Below are positions 35,224 through 47,500 of a stretch of DNA of 64,000 bases, one piece after another. This DNA is from Haematococcus lacustris (lineage: Eukaryota; Chlorophyta; Chlorophyceae; Chlamydomonadales; Haematococcaceae), in NCBI GenBank assembly GCA_030144725.1, contig JASKMD010000030.1, positions 220,525 to 284,524 on the forward strand. Reading direction: 5' to 3'. A model generated the notes under the pieces. That model had not been told where the DNA came from and ran no database searches. It saw only the letters and a list, made by a program, of their open reading frames with translations. Made by a program: the position numbers and the translations under genes. Positions within the stretch are counted from its first letter, which is position 1. Every line of letters begins with the position of its first letter.

Positions 35224-36120
35224 TCACTCGCCCGCCCGCCCGCCCGCCCACCCACCCACCAGGCGTGGCCCTCTGTGAGGGCAGTGGCTGAGGGAAGTGT
35301 CACAGCTGAGCCCCACCTGGCGGCGCAGACCGCCCATCACGTTCTCAATTCGCACATCGCACACTCGCACATTGTCGTGGCACTGGGCCTGGTGCAGCAG
35401 GGGGGGGCTAGGCTTGGGCTGGGGAGGTGGGGGCTCCTGGGCAGCGGGAGGGGGGTTGGGCGGCACCTCATGGCACTACATCAGGCCCAGCACCTGCTGA
35501 GCATGCCGCAGGCTCCAGGCTGGGCGCACCAGCCGCTGGATGACCTGGCCTGCTGGGGGTACCCAGTCTGCTGGCCTAGGCCGGTCACGTAGCGGGTGTA
35601 GCTCACAGGGCTGGGAGGCATGCACAGTTCAGCTGACACCGGTGGTGCGGGACTCATCCACGATCACCACCTCTTCTCCACCACCTTGCAGGACCCCTCC
35701 CGCACCACCTTGGCCTTCAACCCACCCTGGCTCAAGCAGGCCACTCCCAGCCTGCACTGCCACACCCCTCACCCGGCCATAGTGTTGCCTGGACACACAC
35801 TTCATCCAGGGCCCCTTCTGGGACACACGTCACAGAACGACCCTGCAGCTGCTGCCACACAGTGCTGCTGCCATGCTGCTGCTGCTGCTGCACACAGGGC
35901 CTGCCAAGCTGCATGTCCAACTTGCAGCTGGCCTAGGCGGAACTCATCCACGATCACCAGCCTGTCAGGCCTGTCAATGGTGCTGGGCATGCTAGGCTGC
36001 TCCACCACCTTGCGAAACCCCTCCCGCACCGCCTTGGCCCTTTACCCACTCCGCCACCACACACCCCTCACCCGGCTTTAGTCTGCCTGGACTCCCACTT
36101 CATTCCCGGCCCCGGTCGGG
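35224..36120 (-). pseudogene. Tandem Fanzor-like RuvC-II fragments
   Basis: Two partial copies in tandem on the minus strand. One (near 36030-35940) reads KVVEQPSMP and DRLVIVDEFR, then degenerates. The second (35830-35400) reads VVIVDESRTTGVS, an in-frame stop, then DWVPPAGQV, RLVRPAWS and GLM followed by a stop. They match the second subfamily at 19659-20310. RuvC-III is not found. Both are clearly dead. Confidence 0.55.
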
Positions 36121-36440
36121 ACATGAGTCACAAGCTACCTGGCTGCTGCTGGTTACTGCTGCGCAGCTCAGAGGCATGCCAGTCACCATGTCAGCACGTG
36201 ACATTGTGTACACCCGCACTCACATCACCATGCTGGCCACCAGCCTGGAACATTACCCTGGCACCAGCAGTAGCTGCCTTTGCTAGGTGCGGCATGGTGT
36301 TTGCACGTCAGCTGTAGAGGGCTGCTGGAGTGTCGGCCAATGTAACTGTTGCCAATGTAACTGTTGCCAATGTAGTCTCTCGAGAGTGAGAGTCCTGCGA
36401 GTTGATACAGCCAGTACAAGGTGAGACACTACAGAGCGCG

Positions 36441-38139
36441 ATGAAGGGCAAGAAGCGCAAGGGCGCGAAAGAGCCCAAACAGCCCAATCCCAAGCAGCCT
36501 AAGCCAAAGCGCAAGGACGACCTCGGCTGGGTAGGCCCCGTATCGCCACAAGGGAGGGCGCTTAAGGAGAGACTAGAGGAGGCGGCCAAGTCGAGGATCC
36601 AGTTCGTCAAGTGCTATCTGAAGGGCTTCATCAGGTGGGTAGCTTCATCCGCATCCGGGTCCTCCTCCGCCGCATCTGGGTCCTCCTCCGCACCGCATCT
36701 GAACTGGGTCCCGGGACACCTGTACTGGATCCGCAGCCGAACGATAGCGTAGCGAATGATAGCGTGCGTGTGTGTATGTTGCTTTGCAGGGGCCGTAATC
36801 AAGTCAAAAACAAGATTGTGGCGCACATCCGGCTGAGGATGGGAATTCACCACAAGCAGCGCAAACTCACGTCCCTAGCGGCCCTGGTGCTGCTGGCCAA
36901 ATGCCTGGTGGGGCCTCCTACCCCCGGCTTCCATCCTGCCCCCCCCCCTCCCTCAGTGCAGCCTCCTCCAGCCCAGGGTGCAGCCCCCCTGGGCCCTCTC
37001 CCTGGCAGCCTTGCAGCAGGCCCAGCAGCAGGCCCAGCCCAGCCTGCCTGGCAGCCCAAGCTGCAGGAGCGCAGCAGCAGCAGGCTGGCCAGCAGGCGGC
37101 CCCTCCCCCCTGCGCCAGTCTCTCCCCAACCCCTCAACATCCTGGACCCACTGGCAGCCCAAAACGTTAAGGAATGGACTGAGGAGTTCGCCAAACCCAG
37201 CGAGCTGTCAGGCTGGAAGCAGATTATGCGCGGCCCTGCACACCGGCAGAACCTGCGCCCCATCCCCAAGGCCTTCTTTGCTGACCCAGACAACGCAGCC
37301 ATCACAGCAAAGCTGGTGGAGCTTGACAAGACAGCACTGTTGGGTGACTCCAACACCATCGGCCACCTTGCCAAGCAAATGGCTGTCAACACGCAAGAGA
37401 TGTTCGCCAACCCCGGTAAGAGGGGCGGCCAATATATGTTGCCAGTATGCTCAAGTATGCTCAAGTATGCTCAGAGTGTTGCTTGTTATTCCTCATGTAT
37501 GGGCTCATGATGTATGTTGCACGATACATGATGCATGTTGTGCTCACGCGTTGCTATGCAGAGCGTTATGTCAAGCTATGGGCCAAGGCAGCCCGCTCCA
37601 AGTACGGCATCACCCTCGAGGTGGCCAAGCTGTTTGTGCGTGTGGTGTGCCAGTATGGCCTCAACTACAGCAGTTCCGAGCTGCGTGACACCCCGCTGGA
37701 GAGCCCTGAGTGGCAAGAGTGCATGGCCTACCACCGGCATGTGCTGACCGGTGTGCTGGAGGATGTGGAGGAGGTGTCAGCCCCAGCAGACTCAGAGGAG
37801 CCGGAGGACCACGATGCGCCGCCAGCAATCACCAAGCTGCCGCTGCACCGGCGGATCTTGTACGCCATCTATGTCAACCGGTGCCTTGAGGAGTGGCAGG
37901 ACCCCAACCCCCCAGCACCCCCACCCAAAGGCGAAGGCAAGGGCAAGGGCAAGGGCAGGGGCAAGGGCAAGGGCAAGGGCAAGGGCAAGGGCAAGGGCAA
38001 GGGCAAGGGCCGGGGCAAGGGTCCACGGGTTCCACACTGCCCTCAACCCTTCATCCTCACCCCCATGGCAGGGTCACACAGTGGAGCCACCCATGTCCAG
38101 CTTGCTGTTGGCCTAGGCCTAGCAGGTTGGACAGGCTAA
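36441..38139 (+). CDS. Three-exon Lys/Gly-rich protein, unknown function
   Basis: Exons 36441-36634, 36790-37415 and 37562-38139 join in phase (GT-AG throughout) into 465 codons. The N-terminus is very basic (MKGKKRKGAKEPKQ), like a nuclear targeting signal. A helical region follows (ERLEEAAKSRIQFVKCYLKG), then a Pro/Ala-rich linker (about residues 110-185), a folded-looking middle with WTEEFAKPSELSGWKQIM and YVKLWAKAARSKYGITLEVA, and a GKGKGK tract of some 30 residues (37926-38025). The last residues and the stop fall in a dispersed repeat shared with 20385-20660, so the original end may have been replaced. It converges with the RDR gene 450 bp away. I do not know the family; a nucleic-acid-binding role is only a guess from composition. 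Confidence 0.7.
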
Positions 38140-38390
38140 GTGGTAGCCAAGCACTTGACTACCAACATCACCACCCTCTGCAATCAAACCTATCATTGCC
38201 ATCATGAAGTGCTGTGATGAACCCCATGTCATCGAGGGTAGGAGCGGGTGCGTTGGCAGCAAAACTCCTCGACCAGAAACCTCATCGTCATGAACTGAGC
38301 ACTAGCCATGCTCATGCGAGGGTTGTGGAAGCATGGACAACAATCCAGCGCTGGTGATAGTAGGATGTGCGCTCCTGGCCACATGGCACT
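38090..38390 (+). repeat. Dispersed repeat, second copy
   Basis: Same orientation and similar to 20385-20660; overlaps the end of the preceding gene. Confidence 0.6.
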
Positions 38391-38591
38391 GCACACCCAT
38401 GCACATACATGCATGGCAGTTCTTGTGAGTGATGCAAGCTTTGAGCTTCACATCGCATATGCATACATGCATCGAGCATGGTGGTATCTTGCTAACAAGT
38501 GCCTCAAGTGCCAGGAGTCTTCAGGCAGCAATGTGCCGCAGCACCAGCCCCTCCAAGGCTGGCCTCGAGCCCCGTGGGCCTGTGCTACGTC

Positions 38592-41500
38592 CTACCGGCC
38601 CTTGCCTTTCCCGCGGCCCCTACCCCTCTTCCCCCGGCCACGCCCCCGGCCGGCCCCTGACGCCCCTGACACTGCACACTCTGGTGCTGGGTCGATGCAG
38701 TGGTCTCCGGCCTGCTGCTGCATGGAGGTGCAGGGTGCCTGTGGCAGCTGGGCCTCATTGCTGACCGTGGGATTGGCCAACTCCTCCTCCTCCTCTTCAT
38801 CCAGCATGTCCGCCCACTTGAACCCCATGAGCGCCCCTGGCTGCGGGGCTGTGCAGGAAGGCTGTGGGGGAGGGGCCGCGGCAACGGGCTCTGCGCCACC
38901 TGCTCCTCGGCGGCTGGTGGGCCCTGAAGAGGGCCCTTGAGGTTGGCGGTTGCCTTGCTGGGGCTGGACTGAGACAGCGTTGGCTGGGACAGGCACTGGA
39001 GCTCTTGTTTGAGGGGCCGCTGGTGAGAGCTGGAGGGCATTGTGTGCCGCAGATGACTGGCTTGTTTGCTGGGCGCGATGGTTGTGCGGTGGTGCCTGCG
39101 CGAGCTGCGGGATGCTCACGGACTTCGTCACGTCCAGCTTGCCCTGCTCTACCAACCACTTCAGCAGGATGTCCATGGTCAGCCAGCCAAAGCTCAGCAG
39201 CCGCATGCCCGATGGGTTCGCCGCGGTCAGGGCAGCCAGCCGACTGCTGCCTGTGATGGTGGTGGCCCCCCGCAGCCCATCAGGGCAAGCAACCCCGGCG
39301 CCACTCTGAACCTCGCCGTCGCCATCGTCCCCCGAACTTGCTGCAGGGTCACCGGCTGCCTCCACGGAGGATCCCTCCTCCCCCATACCATCCTCCTCCT
39401 CAATCACCGATGGATTAGCTAAGACCGCGAAGCGGCTGGTGCTGGTGGGATTTCCCCGGCCCGGCCTACATTGCGCGCCGCCACCGCGGCCACCTCGAGT
39501 TGCGGGAGCTGTGAAACCCGCGCACGGGGCCTGCGACTGCCAGCCATAGATGCCTCGGTCTTGCAGCCCAGCACCATTGCCGCAGGGGGCGGGTGCAGCG
39601 CCCTGGTTCGCCTCTCGAGCTTGCTGCAGTGCTGCCTCGCGCTCCGCAGCCACGGCGGCCGGGTGGTACTGGGGGTCATATGCCGCCGTGTACCAGGCTG
39701 ACGCCCGCACCACCAGCGCACGGTCCACGGGCTGCTTCCCGGCCAGAGCTGCGGCCACCCTGGCTGCGTTGCGGCGCTGGCGGTAGGAGCCCAGCCCGCT
39801 GGCCTCCACCCCGGCCGTCGAGCCTGCCTCCTGCTCAGCCCCGGCCTCGCGAACCAGATCGTCGAGGGTCAGGCCGCCGGCTGCACCCACTCCGAGGGTT
39901 ACGGCCTCCTTGGCTGCCTCGTCCAGGATGTCCAGGGAGGGGGAGGTGGAGGCGCTGGGGTTCACCAGGGAGGTCCAGGTGCTGGCCTGGCTGCTGCCCG
40001 GTTCAGGCAGGGAGCTGAAGGTGCGCAGGAAGCGGCGCCGCACCACACCCACCTCCAGCAGCAGCTGCGACCGCAGCGGACAGACCAAGTGCTGGGCACG
40101 GTGCGGGTGGGGGGTTGAGGCCGGCATGGCGACAGCTCAGGAATGGAAGGAATGTGAGATGGAAATGTGAAATGGAATGTCAGGATGTCAGGATGTCAGG
40201 AATGTGAAGTGGCACAGAGGTAAGGTGCTGAGAGGCAGAGGGGGCAGTGATGAGGCATGGCAAGCGAGCTCATACTCCCCAATGCAAACCCATCCATTCT
40301 GCACCCCCACCACCCTCACCTGCTGTCTTAGGTCCATCTTCTTCTGTTTGTGGATATTTACCGTGTCAATGACCCAGCCAGTCAGCAACTCCTCCTCCAC
40401 CATGCAGCCGTACTTGTTCAGCAGCCTGCAGCCAGAGGGTTGGGGCAGACAAGCCCCATATGTGACAGCTCAATCACAAACCCTAGGCACATGGAGTGGG
40501 ACACTGCCTATAGTCACAGCACAGCACAAGGAGTGGGACACTGCCACAGCAGCAAGAGCGGGACGCTGCCACTGCCGCCATTCCAACAGCTTTATGCCTA
40601 GACGTCTACATCAGGGCAGCTGTAGAGCACCCCAGCAGGCCTTGAGCCTGCTCCCTGCCTCCACTGCTGCCCCGCTCCCCTTACTTGACTAGCTCCACGT
40701 TGTATTCCTTGCACAGCGCCACCGCCCACTGCAGCTCCTGAGCCCAGCCCGGCTCGTTCGCCAGCACCAGCCGTGGATCAGGCCGGGTGACGGCTGCGCT
40801 GGCTGCGGCCCTCAGCTGCTCCTCTGTCAGGCGGTGGGGGTGGGCGCGTGGGCGGGCTACGTTGCGGCTTACACTGCTTGCCCAGTCATAGATCTTGCCA
40901 AGGATGGTATGCGACTGGATGCTGAGCTTGTTGGCATTCTCCATGTAGTGTGGGTATGCCTGCATGGGAAGGGATGGGGCCACCAACACGAGGCAGGGCT
41001 TCGTTGCACGCTCATATCACATCAGTTGCTTTAAACACAGATGTTAGTGCTGCTGCTGTAGAACATGAAAGAAAGGAAAGGAAAACTAACTAAGGGGGAG
41101 GGCACAATGGAGCAGGACCCAGCATCCAAACATTACACTTATCAAAAGGTGACATGGTCATAGGGTCAGGTGAGGTCAAGGGCTGATCGGCACCCTCCTG
41201 CCCTCACCTTAGGCCGCTCATGCTCTTCGAGGGGGATGGGCACACACGTCTTTGCATAGTCCACGGCCATGCTGTGCTTGTCGCTAAGGCGCAGGCAGCC
41301 CTGAGCTCGAGCCCCCAGGGGGTGCTGGTCAGCCAGTGCCACCCAGGCGTTGGCAATCATGCCCAGGCTGTCATGCACCTGTGACCATGGGCATCGCAGC
41401 CAGAATGCCGCTCACACACCCCGCAAGCAGCAGGCTCATAGAGGGTAGAGAGTAATACTGTGCGGTGATTGCTGATGGTAGGGCCAGGGCCAGGGCCAGG

Positions 41501-44500
41501 GCCAGGGCCAAGGTGTACGCCAAAGAGCACGGACCTGAAACTCCTTGAACATGTCCACCAGGTGGCGCACAGGGTCCGCCATCAAGTTTTTCGTCTGCAC
41601 CCCAACAACCAGCAGCAGGCAGCAAGCAGGCCGTGTAGCCCAAGGCATGCCCAGGATCGCAGTAACAGCGTGTGGCAGCCTGCTACTGCCACACAGTTTT
41701 GGAAAAAACCACACGCGCATGCATGGCTGCATGCAAGACCCCTGTCACTCTTGTCACCACCGCAGGAGCAGCATTGGCATCTGAGGCAAACCGCATTGCT
41801 GGCGGAGCTTTACTGGAGCTACTGGATCAGCATTGCTGGCCAGTGGCTCCAACATACATCCCAATGCTGCATGGCAAGCAAGGCCCTGAGGGCAGTTCCA
41901 GGCTGAGGGCAGTGAGGGCTCACCACGCTGTCCTCCAGCAGGCCCTCATAGCAGGCAGGCTCAGCAGTGGTGGGCCACTCCCGGTCCTGATCCATGGGCA
42001 GCACCTGCCAGCAGCAGCGATAGATCAGGCCAGACCACAGTCAAGCGGATGCCTAAAAAGGAGGATGGTGCCAGGCTGTGCACTGGCCAGAGCAACAGGC
42101 CTGGTAGCCACTGGCCACTGTTCACTGCCTCACTGCCAAGGCTGTCCTGGGTAAATGGTTTGGTGTGAACGCTTGCAAAACACACATGCAGCATACTCTG
42201 AGTGGCCATCTGAGTGGCATCCGAGAGCAGGTCAGGGTCAGAGATCCAGGATCAGTTGGTCCCAGTGAACTTGAGGGTTACAGCCCACAGAAGTGACCTG
42301 ATCAGTGACTCAGCGACCAACCACAGGTCGCAACCAACATGAGGGCGACAAGCGCAGGCCTAGCCCTGACCATCGCCAGCAAGTCCACATCAGTAAAGCG
42401 CCTTATCCGCCCTCACACCAGAGACAGACAGAGACAGACAGAGACTTATGCCCTCGCCCTCAGGCATACATCAGGGAGGGGAGCAGCCCTGGGGCATGCC
42501 CTTGCTACCCTCCCACCAGACCCAATACCCTGATCAGTACAGCGCCTAGGCGCCCAGCCAGAGATATGCCTACCTGGGAGTCCCAGCAGCAGAAGTACTG
42601 GTCACCGTCCAGGTCACTGCCGGCGATTGTGTTGGCATGAGGTCTGCAGGCAACGGGGGCGGCACCCGCCAGAGATGGGCTACAACCTCCCAGTGTATGT
42701 GTGGCCGGCGTTTGGCAGCAGGCAGTGCCTGTTGCCATGCCAAGCAGCTGTGCAGCGGCAGCAGTGGTGTTAGCGTACTGTGCTGCCAGGCTGTGCCTGG
42801 AGTGCACCTTTCCACGTTGATGGGGAAGACCACCACGTTGACCAGGTGCATCAGCTCCTTGCGCTTAGTGCCGCGCAGCACCCTGATGTCTCCCGGGTGA
42901 AGGCAGGGGTTCTTGGTCACCATGACCCTGGACGCATACACAGCCAGAAGCAGGAGCAGCAGCAGCAAGAGTACCAGCAGGAGCAGCAGCAGGATGTGCA
43001 CCCAGGAGTTCCTACACTGAGGTCATCAGGCTGTGAGGCGGTGCATTGTGTTGTGCTCAGCTGCAAGGCAGTAAGATGGGCAGGCAGCCGTGCATAGGGA
43101 GGTGGGCCGCCTGGCTGTCAGCCCCACCAGCTGCCCTCCACCACGAACGGCTCCTCTCCAGGCCGCTGCACCTGGAGGAACACCTGCACCACAGCAGCAG
43201 GCAGCCACATGGCCGTGAGGCAGCCAGCATGTGACAAGCAGGCAGAAAGGTGGAGATGCAAGCAAGGCCTGTCCATGTCTATGTGAACAGCCATCACAGT
43301 GGCTGAGCAACACCTCACCACCACAAAGAAAGAAAGCCGGCAGCCAGCAACACCAGCCAAGGCAATGAGGCTGGCCTAGCTCATCAAGCTCATGCCAGTG
43401 TTACCAGAGGCTGTGACGACCAAGATTGCAGTGGCATGTGCCGTGTCTGACCTCATTCTCGCCCAGGATGCCGGTCTCATCGATGACACCAAACAAGAAG
43501 GCTGAGTGGTGTAGCTTGATGCGGTGCTTTGCGCGCAGCAGCTGCAGCGAGTGCACTCTCACGTGCTGCATCCAACAAGCAGAAGCAAGGCCAGTCAGCA
43601 GCAGGAGCAAGGCGGCAAGAGGGGGCGCTAGCAAGTCACAATTTGAGCAGGGCAAGGTGCAGTCCATGCAGTGAACTGCCTGCACAAGTAGTGCAGCAGC
43701 CTAACCCAGTTGTTGTCTCCCCGCTTTGAGCCCGTGCTGCCCTACCCATGCTTGCCTGAACCTGCCTGCCCATGCCTGCCTAAACCTGCCTGCCCGCGCC
43801 TGCCATCTCCTGTAGGCTCCGTTTTCCCCTGTCTTGCCACGCACACTCAAGAGGCGGTGCATGAGGGGCTCGTGCGTGTCAATGCCTGCCAGCAGTGCGG
43901 CCTGCATCATGCGGGCCAGGTGGTTCTCGAGGCAGCCTAACGAGCGCAACGTGCGCGAGGCTGCCACACGGTCCTCAAGCATGGCATCCAGCTCAGCCAC
44001 CATCTCCTGTGCCCGCGTCATGAAGATCTGCGGTCACAGCCATGCTCAAACACAGCAGTCCAAGCTCGTGCAGCTGCAATGAGATGTGCCTAACTGCACC
44101 ACGTACTGTTTCAAGTGTCAGGATGCACAGGAACGCCCAGTGTGACAGGATAGGCGCTCAGGTGCGACATTACAACATTCACACTGTGAAAGCAACACTT
44201 CTCAATGTGAACAGCATTCACCTGCACTGCCCTCAGCTGATGTCGGACACCGACCACTGAACACACAGCTGGGCACATGCTAGACCTGTCAGTTTGAATC
44301 CTTTCCCTAAATTCTTCAGAGGCTTGTGGCTGCCTTGCAACAGTGCCCCACCTGTCCATTGCCATTGCCCTGGATGCCGTCTCCCAGAGCAAGCAGGAGG
44401 ATGATGATCTGGCGGTTGATGAAGCCAGGGATGAAGGACGCCACATTGCACACCTCCACCGCGGTGTGTGTCGACTCAAACTTATTCATGCTTGGCCTCA

Positions 44501-47500
44501 CCTGCACCCACGGGCCACCCGCAGCAACCGCTTGAGTCGTGCCAGTGCCTGCTGATGCTTGAATAGGCAATGCCGCTGCACTCAACTGGGATCAGGACAC
44601 TTTTCCTTCTAGGGCCGTTGCCGCTGCCCCTTCACCTGGATCAGGCGTGGGTTCATGCCCCTCTGGTTGTCGGAGAAGTGGCTGTCCTCGGGCCAAGGCA
44701 CCAGCATGCCTTTGCAGCCCTGGTACCTCACCTGCACCCAGCACCTGGTGGCACCTTGTATCCTGGTGCAAGCTGCGTGCAGGCTGTCACTGACGTGGCT
44801 ATGTCCATGCTCTGCCTACAGGACGTTGGCAGTGGGGCGAACATGACAACAAGCTCAACCTAGTACAGAAGAGAGTACGCAGGGATCTGCCCCTAAGGCA
44901 GGATCTGCCCCAACAGAGGACCTGCCTCAAGGCGTGCAGGTCTGCCCCACACACCTGTGCTGCCAAGGGCCGTTCCCCTGCACGTCCCAAGCCCGCCATG
45001 ATGTCAGCGGCCACTTGCATGCCCATGCGGCCCACACCGTCGGTAACAATGTACTTGTCACGACCCTCGTGATCCTCGAGGTCGATGATGACGCGGTCCT
45101 TGATTTGCATGGCGCACTGGGTGCCCCGAGGAAGGTCCTCGAGCTGGTGATGCTGCAAGACAGCGGGTGCAGCAGGCATTCACAACATTGGGCACATTGT
45201 TACATCCTTAAAAGCCAACAACCAGGACCATGAGCAGTCGAGGCCTGTGTGAGCTAAGCATGAGGACCTAACTCACGACCTGCATTGACACAGGTTAAAG
45301 CACAACCCGAGCATATACACCTTGTGCAATCATTACGCAATTGCAGTCAATCGTGCAAGGCCGGCTTTTGCACATGGGGTTATTGAGGTTGTCTAGGAAC
45401 GAGGCTCCTCAATACGCACCACCCACCCCAGATCTTGCAACACCAGCGCGCGGGCGGCGTGCAAAGTGCGGCGCTGAGAAGTATGAGCGTGTGCCGCTGC
45501 TCTGCTCGGCCAGCTGTGTGCTGCCCTTCACTGGCGGCCGCTCTGCGATGTACGGGGTGAACACCCCGCTGGCCCCACTGCTCAAGGGCAGGCCACCCCT
45601 CCCCATGGTGGACCAGGCCGCCTGGCTGGGGGCGGGGCTGGGGCTGGGGCTGGGCTGCCCCATGCTCGCGGCAGAGTACATGGAATCCTCAGCTATCAAC
45701 GAGGCCAGGTCCTCATCAACAACATCTTCACGCACGGCCCAACTGGGTGCCTCGTCCACCACTTCTTGATGCTCGAGCCCAGACCCGTTGCCGTTGCTGT
45801 AGCTGTGCACCGGGATTGTATGCGGCTGGTAGCTGATAGAAGATGCCAGAGGCGGGGCATATGTCGAAGTCGCAGTCAGGGTGGGTTGGGAGAGGGCTGG
45901 GCGGACAACCAGCGGGGCGATGGTGCGCGGTATGGAGGGCATGCGTTGCATGGCCTGGACCTGCTGGGCAGCTGCCGTGCTGGCTGGCACGAGGTGGGAC
46001 AGGTACTGTGAGGGTAGGGTGCCGCACAGCGACGGCGTGGGGCTGGCGCCCAGGGGTGAGCGGCTGGCTATGCTCAGGCCTGGGCTGGGCTGCACGGAGA
46101 GGAGTGGTCGGTAACCAGCACGCAGGTCTGAGCTGGAGGTCGAGCCCAGCCCCAAGCCTGGTGTGTAGGCTGTGTGCGCTGTTACCACCTCCCTTGGCCC
46201 CCTCGGCATCGCTGGGCCTGGTGCCAACACCAAAGCGCTGGCCGAAGAAGGCTCGTCTCTGCTCAGCGGCAGCAAGAAAGACGTCGAGGATGCCGAGGGC
46301 TCACTTGGCAGCTGCAGCTCGAGCACTTGAGGTGTGGGGGGGCAGGTGGGTGGCAGGCTGTGGTATGGCGTGGTGAGGGCCTGCTGCTGGCTGGAGTCAG
46401 TGGCCTGGGCGCCTTCGGGGACCTTGTACTCGAGCAGCGCTGAATACGTGCAGCTGAACGCCTGGCCCAGCCGCGCTGCCAACCTGCATGGCAGCAGTTA
46501 GGAGCTGGCCTCCAGGAAGATTCCTTAACAGTGCTGGGGAGGAGATAGGCAGCAGGAAACTTGACAAAGGTTGCGAACGAGCAAAGGTTGCGAGGCAGTG
46601 TTCGACTGAGGGCCTGTGGTGCTAGTTCGGGTCACGCTCATGTAAGTCCTACAGCTGGTGGTCATGCTGGTAGGCAGCAGACGCCCATAGTGCTATGGCT
46701 GGCAGCGGTGCAGTAGTGCAGTGCAGTAGTGCAGCTTACTTGGCTCGGTTGGTGAAGCTGGCGAAGTCACCGATGAAGTAGCGGACCATCTCACAGTCTA
46801 TGCGTCCCTTTGTGCTGTGCCGGAAGGGTGCCATGAACCAGGCAGAGGCGCTGCGCAGCTGGTTGCTGCTGAAGGCCAGCAGGTCGTGATGCCGCCCCAG
46901 CAGGTCGATGCCACCCATCATCACCCCTCCCATTCTGCAAGAGCACAAGGCATGAGGCACTGGGTACCCCACAGCATAGCTAGCATCACAAGAAAGGCCA
47001 TCCAACACAAGCATCCGTACAACAAAAGCTGCCAACTCAGAGGCACGACAACTAGAGCAACTCATGCAATGGAGGCACCAGTGTTGCATGTGATTGTCAT
47101 GTATGATGTGCTGATGACATGGTGAATTTATATCCAACAAATTTCCTTGTGAGCAATCCTGCCAGACACCCTATCAGTACCTGCCTACTGCCCTACTGCC
47201 TACTGCATACCGCCTACTGGTTTTTCCCTCAGCAGCCACCACCCAGCACCTGTTCAGCAGGTCTTGTGCCCAGGGATCGCCTGCCTGCCGCGCCTTGCTG
47301 TTGGCCTTGCGCGTGGTGGTGAGCATAATCTGGTCCCCGGTCTCGCTGCCAAAGGTGACGCGCAAGAAGTGCTCGCGGTGCTCCGCAAAGTCCCTCAACA
47401 CGCGGTTGGAAAGCTCCAGCTCAGGTGGGAGCAGCACCCGCCTGCAGACACGCCCTCGAGCCAAGACATGACGACAATGGACCTGACCAGGCGGTCAGCT

